Source: Mycolicibacterium sphagni (lineage in GTDB: Bacteria > Actinomycetota > Actinomycetes > Mycobacteriales > Mycobacteriaceae). From it: a DNA stretch of 64,000 nucleotides. The stretch lies in contig NZ_NOZR01000011.1 of the NCBI RefSeq assembly GCF_002250655.1, positions 1 through 64,000 on the forward strand. The letters run 5' to 3'. Below, piece after piece: positions 56,079-64,000 of the stretch (positions within the stretch are counted from its first letter, which is position 1; each line of letters opens with the position of its first letter). The notes beneath the pieces are model-generated. The model saw only the letters and a list, made by a program, of their open reading frames with translations. It had not been told where the DNA came from and did no database searches. Position numbers and translations under genes: made by a program.

Positions 56079-56512
56079 CCGAACCGGAGGACGACCGCTC
56101 CAGCCCCATGCCTATTTTGATCGCGCTGGGTGTAGCCGTTCTGGTGCTTGCCGCAGTGGGGATTGCGTGGCTGTTCAGCAACAAGCCGATGAGCGAGGAC
56201 GTGAAGGTCGGCCGCGCCGCGGTCGGCCAGAACGACGCTCTGCAGCGCAAGAATTACGGTGACTTCCGCAAGTTCACCTGCGCCGCGCAGCAGGGAAAAG
56301 AAGCTGAAGTGCTTGCCCGCCAAGACAAATCCACCGCGGACCACGGTGCACGCTACGTCGACGATGTGACCGGGGTGACCATCGACGGCGATCGAGCCAG
56401 CGGCACCGTCGTCTATCACTTCGAGCATGCGCCCGATGACAAGATCAAGGTGCCGATGACCTTCGTCCGCGAGGGCGGCGAGTGGACGGTGTGCTCGCCC
56501 GGTCCCGGCTAG
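56075..56512 (+). CDS. Small membrane-anchored protein with an NTF2-like outer domain
   Basis: A 145-residue protein with a short acidic cytoplasmic tail, one transmembrane helix (PILIALGVAVLVLAAVGIAWLF) and an outer domain (AAVGQNDALQRKNYGDFRKFTCAAQQGKE...GVTIDGDRASGTVVYHFEH...VPMTFVREGGEWTVCSPG). The outer domain has the same layout as the Rv0361-like protein at 39799-40530: an N-terminal Cys, beta strands, and a terminal WxxC. The GTG start overlaps the purT stop. The function is unknown. Confidence 0.72.
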   Translation: MTEPEDDRSSPMPILIALGVAVLVLAAVGIAWLFSNKPMSEDVKVGRAAVGQNDALQRKNYGDFRKFTCAAQQGKEAEVLARQDKSTADHGARYVDDVTGVTIDGDRASGTVVYHFEHAPDDKIKVPMTFVREGGEWTVCSPGPG

Positions 56513-56556
56513 GGATCGCTCGGTTGGTCCCAGCTCGGTGTGGAAGACTCGGGCGG

Positions 56557-56970
56557 GTGAGCTATGCAGGAGATATCACCCCTGAGGAGAGCTGGAAGCT
56601 GCTCAGCGAAAACCCGGACGCGGTGCTGGTGGATTGCCGCACCGACGCCGAGTGGCGGTGGGTCGGGGTGCCCGACCTGTCCAGCCTGGGCCGCGACGTG
56701 GTGTTCGTGGAGTGGAATCGCGGCAACGGTCAGCGCAACGAGAATTTCGTCGCCGAACTGAACGCTGCCGGTGTCACACCCGGCGAGCGCCCGGTCGTCT
56801 TTATCTGTCGCTCCGGTAACCGCTCGATCCCGGCAGCGCAGACCGCGACCGCGGCGGGAATTGCGCCCTCCTACAACATGCTTGACGGCTTCGAAGGCCA
56901 GCTCGACGCCGACGGTCACCGCGGAGGCAACGGCTGGCGCGCGCTGGGCCTGCCCTGGAAGCAGTCATGA
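56557..56970 (+). CDS. Rhodanese-domain protein (Rv0390-like)
   Basis: A 137-residue single-domain rhodanese. The N-terminal VLVDCRTDAEWRWVGVPDL matches CH2A, and the active-site loop is VFICRSGNRSIPAA, with the catalytic cysteine in CRSGNRS. It carries sulfane sulfur as a persulfide. It directly precedes and overlaps metZ by 4 bp (ATGA), implying it helps supply or handle sulfur for homocysteine synthesis. The start is GTG at 56557; the ORF upstream to 56482 lies inside the previous gene. Confidence 0.9.
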   Translation: MSYAGDITPEESWKLLSENPDAVLVDCRTDAEWRWVGVPDLSSLGRDVVFVEWNRGNGQRNENFVAELNAAGVTPGERPVVFICRSGNRSIPAAQTATAAGIAPSYNMLDGFEGQLDADGHRGGNGWRALGLPWKQS

Positions 56971-58187
56971 GCGAACCGACCCCGCCCGTGCCGTCGGTAC
57001 GCATCCCCGCGCCGCTGCCCGACGGGGTCAGCCAGGCGACGATCGGGGTGCGGGGCGGGCTGCTGCGCTCGGGTTTCGAGGAGACTGCCGAGGCGTTGTA
57101 CCTCACGTCGGGCTACGTCTACGAGTCCGCCGCCCAGGCGGAGAAGGCGTTCACCGGCGACATCGACCGCTACGTGTACTCCCGCTACGGCAACCCGACG
57201 ATCTCGATGTTCGAGGAACGGCTGCGGCTGATCGAGGGCGCGCCGGCGGCCTTCGCGACCGCTTCGGGGATGTCCGCGGTGTTCACCGCGCTGGGTGCGC
57301 TGCTGGGTGCCGGGGATCGACTGGTGGCCGCGCGCAGCCTGTTCGGCTCGTGCTTCGTGGTGTGTAGCGAGATCCTGCCGCGCTGGGGTGTGGAGACCGT
57401 CTTCGTCGACGGCGATGACCTCTCGCAGTGGGAGGAGGCGCTGTCGAAACCGACGCAGGCCGTCTTCTTCGAGACCCCGTCCAACCCGATGCAGTCGCTG
57501 GTCGACATCGCCGCGGTATCTGAGATGGCGCACGCGGCCGGGGCGAAAGTGGTGCTGGACAACGTCTTTGCCACTCCGCTGCTGCAGCAGGGTATCCCGC
57601 TCGGTGTGGACGTGGTGGTGTACTCGGGCACCAAGCACATCGACGGGCAGGGCCGGGTGCTGGGCGGGGCGATCCTGGGTGACAAGGAGTACATCGACGG
57701 TCCGGTGCAGAAACTGATGCGGCACACCGGGCCTGCGCTGTCCGCGTTCAACGCCTGGGTGTTGCTCAAGGGCCTGGAGACCATGGCGGTGCGGGTGGAT
57801 TATTCGAACCGCTCCGCGCAGCGCATCGCCGAGTTCCTGGAAACCCAGCGCGGCGTGAACTGGGTGAAATACCCGTTCCTGGAATCACATCCGCAGTTCG
57901 ACCTGGCCAAGCGGCAGATGCGCGGCGGCGGCACCGTCGTGACCTTTGAACTCGAGGGCGGCAAGGAACGGGCCTTCGAGGTGCTCGACAAGCTGCAGGT
58001 GATCGACATCTCGAACAACCTCGGTGACGCCAAGTCGTTGATCACCCACCCGGCGACCACCACGCACCGCGCGATGGGGCCGGAGGGCCGGGCCGCGATC
58101 GGGCTGGGCGACGGGGTGGTGCGGATCTCGGTCGGGCTGGAAGGTACCGAAGACTTGATCGCCGACCTGGATCGCGCACTGGGCTAG
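56967..58187 (+). CDS. metZ: O-succinylhomoserine sulfhydrylase
   Basis: A 406-residue PLP enzyme of the Cys/Met metabolism family, the length of Rv0391. Landmarks are the YSRYGNPTISMFEERL phosphate-contact block, FFETPSNPMQSLVDI, the PLP aspartate in VVLDNVFATPLLQ, and the Schiff-base lysine in VVYSGTKHIDGQGR. It forms homocysteine from O-succinylhomoserine and sulfide in methionine synthesis. It is coupled to the rhodanese gene upstream and followed after 2 bp by a small gene. Confidence 0.95.
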   Translation: MSEPTPPVPSVRIPAPLPDGVSQATIGVRGGLLRSGFEETAEALYLTSGYVYESAAQAEKAFTGDIDRYVYSRYGNPTISMFEERLRLIEGAPAAFATASGMSAVFTALGALLGAGDRLVAARSLFGSCFVVCSEILPRWGVETVFVDGDDLSQWEEALSKPTQAVFFETPSNPMQSLVDIAAVSEMAHAAGAKVVLDNVFATPLLQQGIPLGVDVVVYSGTKHIDGQGRVLGGAILGDKEYIDGPVQKLMRHTGPALSAFNAWVLLKGLETMAVRVDYSNRSAQRIAEFLETQRGVNWVKYPFLESHPQFDLAKRQMRGGGTVVTFELEGGKERAFEVLDKLQVIDISNNLGDAKSLITHPATTTHRAMGPEGRAAIGLGDGVVRISVGLEGTEDLIADLDRALG

Positions 58188-58189
58188 CG

Positions 58190-58633
58190 GTGTCACGCAA
58201 CTCCGACGCCAAGAAGGCTCGCCGCAAGAAGCGGCAGGCGACCCGCGATGTGCGCTGGATTCCCGACGAGGTGAAGGACAACCTCGACGACGTGGATGTT
58301 CAACTCGCGCAGGCGGTTGAGACCTTCGACGAGTGGCTGACGGCTCGCGGCTGGACGTTCGATGCCGAGTTCTCCACCGAGACGTTGATCAGTTGGTTCT
58401 ACGAGCCGTCGGCGGCCGCCGTGGTCGACGAGGGCCGCGAGCCGGTCACCCGAATCTGGATTACGGCGGCAGGCGAAGACGACGATTTCCCCGAGCGGGT
58501 CATGGCGGTACTCGTCGGCACCGGTGGTGAGGACGACGGCAAGCTCTACGCCGTCGAGCCGGAGACTCTGCTCGCTCATATCGAGACGGTCGAAACCTAC
58601 CGGCCCGGGAACGCGGTCCCGGTGCTCAGCTAG
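58190..58633 (+). CDS. Conserved-type hypothetical protein
   Basis: A 147-residue protein with a very basic N-terminus (SRNSDAKKARRKKRQATRDVRW) followed by a compact acidic domain (IPDEVKDNLDDVDVQLAQAVETFDEWLTARGW...LISWFYEPSAAAVVDEGREPVTRIWITAAGEDDDFPERVMAVLVG). The basic tail could bind nucleic acid (inference). I know no named family. The start is GTG at 58190, 2 bp after metZ, so it is likely the last gene of the purT-to-metZ run. Confidence 0.65.
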   Translation: MSRNSDAKKARRKKRQATRDVRWIPDEVKDNLDDVDVQLAQAVETFDEWLTARGWTFDAEFSTETLISWFYEPSAAAVVDEGREPVTRIWITAAGEDDDFPERVMAVLVGTGGEDDGKLYAVEPETLLAHIETVETYRPGNAVPVLS

Positions 58634-58690
58634 ACGGACGACGATCAAGCGGCGAGGTACGAGCCGCGTTGAGGAGTCCGGCCATAAGCT

Positions 58691-59554
58691 CTAGCCCTTT
58701 TCGGGGGTCTCCACCACGCCTGTGGCGGTTTGCGCGCGCTTCTCGTAGGCCGAGCGGGCGCCAGCGTCGAAGTCGAGGAAGACCCGGTCGGTGCCCATCT
58801 TGTTGGACAGCCAGCGCCGTCCGCCCGGCGGCAGGAACATCACCGCGGCGGCCAGGAAGCGCGAATAGTTGGGCACCGAGATCGCGGTTGTCGGCTTGTC
58901 GAGTGCCTTGATCACCGCGGCGGCGATGTCCTCGGGCTGCACCGGTTTGGTGGCCGCGGTAGTGCGCGTACCGGAGATCAGTTCGGTGTTGGTGAATGTC
59001 GGCATGACACAACTGATGTGGACGCCCTGCGGCGCGTACTCATCGGCCAGGCCGGTCGACAGCCCGACGACGGCGAACTTGGTTCCGGCATACAGCGCCT
59101 GGCCGGGCACGGCCAGCATGCCGGCCATCGAGGCGATGTTGACGATGTGGCCGGCGTGACGCTTCACCATCTCGGGCAGCACCAGCCGGCAGCCGGTGAT
59201 CACGCCGTAGAGGTTGACCTCGACGGCAGTGCGCACCGCCTGCTCGGAATGGTCGAGGAACGGGCCGACGGGCATGACGCCTGCGTTGTTGATCAGGACG
59301 TCGATGTGGCCGCCACCGTCGGCGCGGGCCTTGTCCAGGAAGGTCGCGAACGATTCGGGGTCGCTGACGTCGAGCGGGTAGCCCGAAACCGGACCGAGCT
59401 TGCTCAGCCTGGCGACAGCGGACTCCTCAAGCGCCACGTCACGGTCGCCGATCACCACGCGTGCACCGCGCTGCAGCAGCGCCTTGGCGGTGGCGAAACC
59501 GATGCCCCGAGCAGCACCGGTGATGGCGACGGTCTTGCCTCGGATGTTGTCCAT
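58691..59554 (-). CDS. Short-chain dehydrogenase/reductase
   Basis: A 287-residue SDR. It has TGAARGIG, the cofactor-specificity aspartate in VVIGDRDV, INNAGVMPVG, and the active site VNIASMAGM...YAGTKFAVVGL. The C-terminal extension (PGGRRWLSNKMGTDRVFLDFDAGARSAYEKRAQ) is common in mycobacterial SDRs acting on lipid or steroid ketones. I use the ATG at 59554; a TTG at 59578 is also in frame. TAAAGT lies 8 bp before the ATG on the minus strand. Confidence 0.88.
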   Translation of the reverse strand: MDNIRGKTVAITGAARGIGFATAKALLQRGARVVIGDRDVALEESAVARLSKLGPVSGYPLDVSDPESFATFLDKARADGGGHIDVLINNAGVMPVGPFLDHSEQAVRTAVEVNLYGVITGCRLVLPEMVKRHAGHIVNIASMAGMLAVPGQALYAGTKFAVVGLSTGLADEYAPQGVHISCVMPTFTNTELISGTRTTAATKPVQPEDIAAAVIKALDKPTTAISVPNYSRFLAAAVMFLPPGGRRWLSNKMGTDRVFLDFDAGARSAYEKRAQTATGVVETPEKG

Positions 59555-59706
59555 GAACGGAAACTTTACAGGTGTCAACTTTTGGGCGAAGCGGATCAGC
59601 TGTCTTGACTCTGCGCTGACGGCTTCGAGCCTGCGTCCAGGGCGAAATCCTCCAGGAATGCGCGCCGTGACCGCAGACTCGAAGCCGACAATGCAGACTC
59701 GAAGTC

Positions 59707-60182
59707 ATGTGTGCCCTGCGTTTCGTCCCCGTCGATCAGGACGATGAGCTGGCGCAACCGCTGCTGGCCGAGCTGGCCGTCGAGTACGCCGACCGCTACG
59801 AGGGCACCGAGTCGGGGGTCGCGCGGTGGCTGCGAAGTCATCCGGCCGGGACGTTCAGCCCACCTGACGGCGGAATGCTGATCGGGCTGCTCGACGGTAG
59901 GCCGGTCACCGGCGGGGCGTTCTGCCGTTTGGACGACGACACCGCCGAACTCAAGCGGGTCTGGACCGACAGTGGAAGCCGGCGCCGTGGCTACGCCACG
60001 ATGCTGCTGGCCGCGCTCGAGGCCGAGATCGCCGACCGCGGCTACCACCGGTCTACCTGACCACCGGTAACCGCCAGCCAGAGGCCGAGGCGCTCTACGG
60101 CAGCACCGGCTACACACGGCTTGCCGAGCCGCTGCCGAGCAAGGGTGACGTGTTTCCGATCGCCTTCGTCAAAACGTTCTGA
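59707..60182 (+). pseudogene. GNAT acetyltransferase broken by a one-base deletion
   Basis: The frame from 59707 encodes an N-terminal GNAT domain (MLIGLLDGRPVTGGAFCRLDDDTAELKRVWTDSGSRRRGYATMLLAALEAEIADRGYHR), including the acetyl-CoA loop RRRGYA, then reaches a stop at 60058-60060. In the +1-shifted frame the family's last third continues without loss: YLTTGNRQPEAEALYGSTGYTR...FPIAFVKTF, ending at 60180-60182. Adding one G at 60050-60051 (CACCGG-TC to CACCGGGTC) restores a single 158-residue protein. It is a real frameshift or an assembly error. Confidence 0.85.
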
Positions 60183-60271
60183 CGCCCCTAGCTGGGCGAA
60201 TTTGAAATCAGGCTGAGCACAACCCCTCATTCCGGAATGCGTTCTGCCACCGGGCGTTAGACAGTTATGTG

Positions 60272-61366
60272 ATGGCGCACAATCCACTGCATCTCGGCGT
60301 CGCGCTCGACGGCTATGGCTGGCATCCGCAGGCGTGGCGGCACACGCTGGCCGCGGACCCGAGTGCCGCCGCGGTGACCTCGGGCCGACACTGGGCCCGG
60401 CTTGCCGCCACCGCTGAGCGTGGCCTGCTGGACTTTCTGACTGTTGACGACAGCCTCGCTGCCCAGCCCGGACGCCGGGCGGAGATCGATCCGCGCCGGC
60501 TGGCCGGGCGTGCCGACGCCGTCCTGGTCGCCGCCACGATTGCCCCTCTGACCAACAGCATCGGGCTCATCCCGGTGGCCACGGTGACCCACACTGAGCC
60601 CTTCCATGTCTCCAAAGCCATCGCGACACTGGACTTCATCTCCCACGGTCGTGGCGGCTGGCAGGCCCGGGTCAGTTCGAGCGCGCACGAGGCCGCCGCG
60701 TTCGGCCGGCGAACAGCCCCCGATTCCAGCGAATTATTCAGCGAAGCAACCGATTTCGTCGAAGTCGTGCGGCGGTTGTGGGACAGCTGGGAGGACGACG
60801 CCGTCATCCGTGACGTCGCCACCGGCCGCTATGTCGATCGCGACAAGCTGCACTACATCGATTTCGCCGGATCGCACTTCTCGGTTAAGGGTCCGTCGAT
60901 CACCCCGCGGCCACCGCAGGGGCAACCGGTGGTCGCCGCCCTCGCTCACATCGAGCCGGTTTATGAATTCGCCAGTACCGGAGCCGATCTCGTCTTCGTA
61001 ACACCAAGTGACGAGGCATCGGCCAGGGGTATCCTCAGCCAGGTCGCCGCAGACCGGAAGGTGATCGCCGATCTGGTGGTCAGCTTCGGCACAGACAGCG
61101 AGTTCCGCTCTGATGCACTGATTTTCGCGGGTACCCCAGCGCAGCTCGTCGATTTGCTGCTGGGCTGGCACGATCTGGGCCTGGCCGGATTCCGGCTGCG
61201 ACCGGCCGTCAACACCATCGACCTCCCGATCATCGTCGACGAGGTGGTTCCACTGTTGCAGCGGGCGGGGCGATTCCGCACCGGCTACCGCACGGGCGAG
61301 ACGCTGCGGGAACGGTTCGGATTGCCGGCCGCCGCCAACCGATATGCCTCGGCAGGTGCCCCGTGA
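60272..61366 (+). CDS. Luciferase-like (LLM) flavin monooxygenase 1
   Basis: A 364-residue TIM-barrel flavin-dependent oxidoreductase. It has HLGVALDGYGWHPQAWR at the start, the central IAPLTNSIGLIPVATVTHTEPFHVSKAIATLDFISHGRGGWQ, typical of the NtaA/SnaA branch, and a C-terminal VVPLLQRAGRFRTGYRTGETLRERFGL tail that recurs in the third gene of this set. It uses reduced FMN and O2. GTG 60269 or ATG 60272 could start. It is coupled to the next gene by a GTGA overlap. Confidence 0.88.
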   Translation: MAHNPLHLGVALDGYGWHPQAWRHTLAADPSAAAVTSGRHWARLAATAERGLLDFLTVDDSLAAQPGRRAEIDPRRLAGRADAVLVAATIAPLTNSIGLIPVATVTHTEPFHVSKAIATLDFISHGRGGWQARVSSSAHEAAAFGRRTAPDSSELFSEATDFVEVVRRLWDSWEDDAVIRDVATGRYVDRDKLHYIDFAGSHFSVKGPSITPRPPQGQPVVAALAHIEPVYEFASTGADLVFVTPSDEASARGILSQVAADRKVIADLVVSFGTDSEFRSDALIFAGTPAQLVDLLLGWHDLGLAGFRLRPAVNTIDLPIIVDEVVPLLQRAGRFRTGYRTGETLRERFGLPAAANRYASAGAP

Positions 61367-62475
61367 CCGTTCCGCTGTCCATCCTCGACCTGTCACCCAT
61401 CAGCGCCGGCTGTGATGCCGCCTCCGCGCTGCGTAACACCGTGGATCTCGCCCAACATGCCGAACAGTGGGGCTACCAACGCTATTGGGTGGCCGAGCAC
61501 CACTTCGTCGCGGTCGCGAGCTCGGCGCCGGCCGTGCTGATCGGCCAGATCGCCGCCGCCACCGAACGGATCAGAGTCGGCGCCGCGGCCGTCCAGCTGG
61601 GCTACACCACGGCACTGGCGGTGGTGGAGAGCTTCGGCATGCTCGAGCAGTTCCACCCCGGGCGCATCGACCTGGGGCTGGGCCGCTCCGGGCAGCGGCG
61701 CAAGGAGGTCGAGCGCGGCGAGCTGCCGCCGCGACCGGACGTACCGTGGCGTGAGGTCGACGGGGTCGTGGTGCCGTCCGCGTTCGACACACGGACGCTG
61801 CTGTCCAGCCCGCGGATGCGAGCGCTGGCAACGGTTCTCACCCAACCAGAGGCCGTGCCGCCGGACTTTGGCCAGCAGGTCGCAGACATCCTGGCGCTGC
61901 TCGGTGGCAGCTACACCGTGGACGGATACCCGGTGCACGCGGTGCCCGGCGAGGCGTCGGGGCTGACGCCGTGGATCTTCGGCAGCAGTAAGGGCCAGAG
62001 CGCCGAGGTGGCCGGGGCGCGCGGGCTGCCGTTCGTGGCGAGCTACCACATCACTCCGAGTTCGGCGCTCGATGCTGTCCATGCTTACCGGGCCGCGTTC
62101 GTCCCGTCGGCGCATCTGTCGGAGCCGCACGTGGTGGTCTCGGCTGACGTTCTCGTCGCCGACGACTCCGCCACCGCGCGGCACCTCGCCACGCCGTTCG
62201 GGCGGTGGGTGTACTCCATTCGCGCGGAGGGCGGCGCGGTTCCGTATCCGGATCCCGATACCGTCGAGCCGCTGGCCGACGATCAGCGCGCCGTCGTCGA
62301 GGACCGGATCGCCACCCAGTTCGTCGGTGACGCCGACGAGGTGGCCGACAAACTGACGGCCCTGCAGCGGGTCACCGGCGCCGACGAGCTGGTGGTGACA
62401 ACCGCCACCCACCGGCACGCTGATCGCCTGCGCTCATACGAACTACTGGCCAAGCGTTGGAGTGGTGCCGCATGA
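61363..62475 (+). CDS. Luciferase-like (LLM) flavin monooxygenase 2
   Basis: A 370-residue member of the MsnO8/alkanal-monooxygenase-alpha-like group: LSILDLSPISAGCDAASALRNTVDLAQHAEQWGYQRYWVAEHH is the usual N-terminus, and HPGRIDLGLGRSGQRR is the conserved phosphate/flavin segment. It lacks the C-terminal tail of its neighbours, so it represents a different subfamily. It likely works on a product or substrate shared with the flanking enzymes. Overlaps at both ends (GTGA, ATGA) show tight co-translation. Confidence 0.88.
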   Translation: MTVPLSILDLSPISAGCDAASALRNTVDLAQHAEQWGYQRYWVAEHHFVAVASSAPAVLIGQIAAATERIRVGAAAVQLGYTTALAVVESFGMLEQFHPGRIDLGLGRSGQRRKEVERGELPPRPDVPWREVDGVVVPSAFDTRTLLSSPRMRALATVLTQPEAVPPDFGQQVADILALLGGSYTVDGYPVHAVPGEASGLTPWIFGSSKGQSAEVAGARGLPFVASYHITPSSALDAVHAYRAAFVPSAHLSEPHVVVSADVLVADDSATARHLATPFGRWVYSIRAEGGAVPYPDPDTVEPLADDQRAVVEDRIATQFVGDADEVADKLTALQRVTGADELVVTTATHRHADRLRSYELLAKRWSGAA

Positions 62476-63839
62476 TACGAGAAGGTCAGCAACGCAAGCC
62501 GGTTCATCTGGCCGCACACTTCCCCGGGGTGAACAACACCACCGTGTGGTCGGATCCGGATTCGGGCAGTCAGATCGATTTCGACTCGTTCGTCCATCTC
62601 GCCCGTAAAGCCGAGCAGGGGTTGTTCGACTTCTTCTTCCTCGCCGAAGGGCTGCGGCTGCGTGAGCACCGCGGTCGGATCCACGACCTGGACGTGGTCG
62701 GCCGCCCGGACACCTTCACCGTGCTCGCGGGCCTCGCCGCGGTCACCGAGCACATCGGCCTGGCCGGCACCATCAACACCACGTTCAACGAACCGTTCGA
62801 GGTGTCACGGCAGTTCGCCAGCCTCGACCATCTTTCCGATGGCCGCGCCGCGTGGAACATGGTGACCTCATCGGATGCGTTCACAGGCGAAAACTTCAGG
62901 CGCGGGGGCTTTCTCGACCACGCCGACCGCTACCGGCGCGCGGAGGAGTTCATCACCGTCGCCCGGGAATTCTGGGACAGCTGGGCCCCCGGCGCGGTGA
63001 TCGCCGATCCCGATAGCGGGGTCTACGTCGACCCCGACCGGATCCAGACGGTGTCGCACCATGGTGCACAGTTCGACGTCTCCGGCGTGGCCACCCTGCC
63101 CGCCGGACCGCAGGGCCACCCGATCCTCCTACAAGCCGGCGACTCCGACGAAGGCCGCGACTTCGGCGCCAAACACGCCGATGCCCTGTTCACCGGGCAC
63201 GGTACGTTGGATGCCGGCCAGCGCTACTACGCCGACGTCAAAGCCCGCGCGGTGGTACACGGCCGAAATCCGGAGCACCTCAAGGTCTTTCCCGCCGCGA
63301 CGTTCGTCCTCGGCGATAGCGCCGCCGACGCCGAGGAGAAGGCACGGTTCATCCGCCACCAGCAAGTCACCCCGCAGACCGCGATCGCGATGCTCGAACA
63401 GGTATGGCAGCGCGACCTTTCGGGCTACGACCCGGACGGTCCGCTGCCCGATGTCGAGCCTGCCGACGACCCGACCGTCACGCAGGGCCGCGTCCGCCAC
63501 GGCGACCCCAAGGCGCTCGCCGCGGCCTGGCGTGAGCGGGCCGAGGCCGACAAGCTGTCCATTCGGGAACTCGTCATCGCCGTCACCAGCCGGCAACAGT
63601 TCGTCGGCACCGCGGACCACATCGCGACCGAGATCGACCGGCACGTACAGTCCGACGCCTGCGACGGCTTCATCCTGGTCCCGCATCTGACGCCGCACGG
63701 GCTGGACGAGTTCATCGACACCGTGGTGCCGCTGCTGCAGGAGCGTGGTGCGTTTCGCACCGCGTACAGCGGCGCCACCCTGCGGGAGAACCTGGGGCTC
63801 GACGCACCGGGCGGCGCGACTCAGCGGGGCGTGGCCTGA
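62472..63839 (+). CDS. NtaA/SnaA/DszA-family flavin monooxygenase
   Basis: A 455-residue enzyme of the nitrilotriacetate/dibenzothiophene-sulfone monooxygenase family. Signature segments are KPVHLAAHFPGVNNTTVWSDPDSGSQIDF, GLAGTINTTFNEPFEVSRQFASLDHLSDGRAAWNMVTSS, GENFRRGG...HADRYRRAEEF and HPILLQAGDSDEGRDFGAKHADALF. These oxygenate C-N or C-S bonds with FMNH2 supplied by a separate reductase, which is not in this window. The ATG at 62472 overlaps the previous stop. Confidence 0.9.
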   Translation: MIREGQQRKPVHLAAHFPGVNNTTVWSDPDSGSQIDFDSFVHLARKAEQGLFDFFFLAEGLRLREHRGRIHDLDVVGRPDTFTVLAGLAAVTEHIGLAGTINTTFNEPFEVSRQFASLDHLSDGRAAWNMVTSSDAFTGENFRRGGFLDHADRYRRAEEFITVAREFWDSWAPGAVIADPDSGVYVDPDRIQTVSHHGAQFDVSGVATLPAGPQGHPILLQAGDSDEGRDFGAKHADALFTGHGTLDAGQRYYADVKARAVVHGRNPEHLKVFPAATFVLGDSAADAEEKARFIRHQQVTPQTAIAMLEQVWQRDLSGYDPDGPLPDVEPADDPTVTQGRVRHGDPKALAAAWRERAEADKLSIRELVIAVTSRQQFVGTADHIATEIDRHVQSDACDGFILVPHLTPHGLDEFIDTVVPLLQERGAFRTAYSGATLRENLGLDAPGGATQRGVA

Positions 63840-64000
63840 CGCACGGCCTCGCGGATCGGCCCGATCCACGCGTCCCCGTGTCCAGGAATCAGGACATCGG
63901 TTTTCAGCATCGCCAGCGCGGCCAGACTGCGCACACAGCCCGGCTCGTCGTGGTTGAACACCCGGTGAAGTAGCTGCGGGCCCGTGCGGGGGGCCAGCGG
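63821..64000 (-). CDS. C-terminal end of a metallo-beta-lactamase-fold protein (partial)
   Basis: The last 59 codons are visible; the gene enters from beyond the window edge. LLHRVFNHDEPGCVRSLAALAML is followed by TDVLIPGHGDAWIGPIREAVRQA. The PGHG turn carries the last zinc-ligand histidine of MBL-fold hydrolases. It converges on the NtaA-type gene and overlaps its end by 19 bp. Confidence 0.7.
   Translation of the reverse strand, partial: PLAPRTGPQLLHRVFNHDEPGCVRSLAALAMLKTDVLIPGHGDAWIGPIREAVRQATPR

Overview
This is high-GC actinobacterial DNA from a mycobacterium, most likely a fast-growing (Mycolicibacterium-type) species. Gene content and order match the hspR-to-metZ part of the Mycobacterium tuberculosis chromosome, roughly Rv0353 to Rv0391. 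Anchors are hspR, clpB, ttfA, pyrE, a TrmH methylase, the cox/CO dehydrogenase cluster, fba, purA, purT and metZ. Rv and MSMEG names are recalled family knowledge, not database results. I saw no tRNA, rRNA, CRISPR array, insertion sequence or prophage.

Layout. 1-7.2 kb: end of dnaJ, hspR, a minus-strand group (SfLAP membrane protein, flavohemoglobin-like reductase, small unknown protein, aldose epimerase), two small unknown genes, then clpB behind an HspR (HAIR) operator and an ECF-type promoter. 7.2-11.2 kb: a TetR regulator divergent from a flavin monooxygenase/hydrolase pair, and an enoyl-CoA hydratase. 11.3-14.2 kb: ttfA (mycolate transport), an SDR, pyrE and a degenerate flavoprotein-like gene. 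14.2-18.9 kb: a tightly coupled three-gene operon (GNAT-like protein, E1-like/nitroreductase fusion, GAF-GGDEF-EAL c-di-GMP enzyme). It sits inside otherwise conserved synteny, and its leader carries tandem terminator-like hairpins. I consider it the best candidate for an undescribed system.

19.6-27.9 kb: TrmH-type methylase, GH76 glycosidase, an NhaA-DsbA fusion, and an accessory cluster with SnoaL-like protein, sulfotransferase, DUF1214-like protein and SDRs. 27.9-37.6 kb: a LysR regulator and a complete form I aerobic CO dehydrogenase cluster (XdhC/CoxI, CoxM, CoxS, CoxL, XdhC-YHS, CoxD, CoxG, CoxE). CoxL has the form I active-site motif. 37.6-48 kb: small secreted protein, DedA, fba, Rv0361/Rv0360c/Rv0359/Rv0358-like genes, a FUSC transporter, a zinc-type CDF exporter with an operator over its promoter, purA and a thioesterase-like gene.

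48-51.9 kb: a P450-MmpL pair divergent from a MarR regulator. 52-58.6 kb: secreted phosphodiesterase, AAA ATPase, purT, rhodanese and metZ. 58.7-64 kb: SDR, a frameshifted GNAT gene, three translationally coupled luciferase-like monooxygenases, and the end of a metallo-beta-lactamase-fold gene.

Two architectural themes recur. Many genes start a fixed short distance after a TANNNT -10 box, which suggests leaderless transcripts. Several convergent neighbours overlap by exactly 4 bp at their stop codons.
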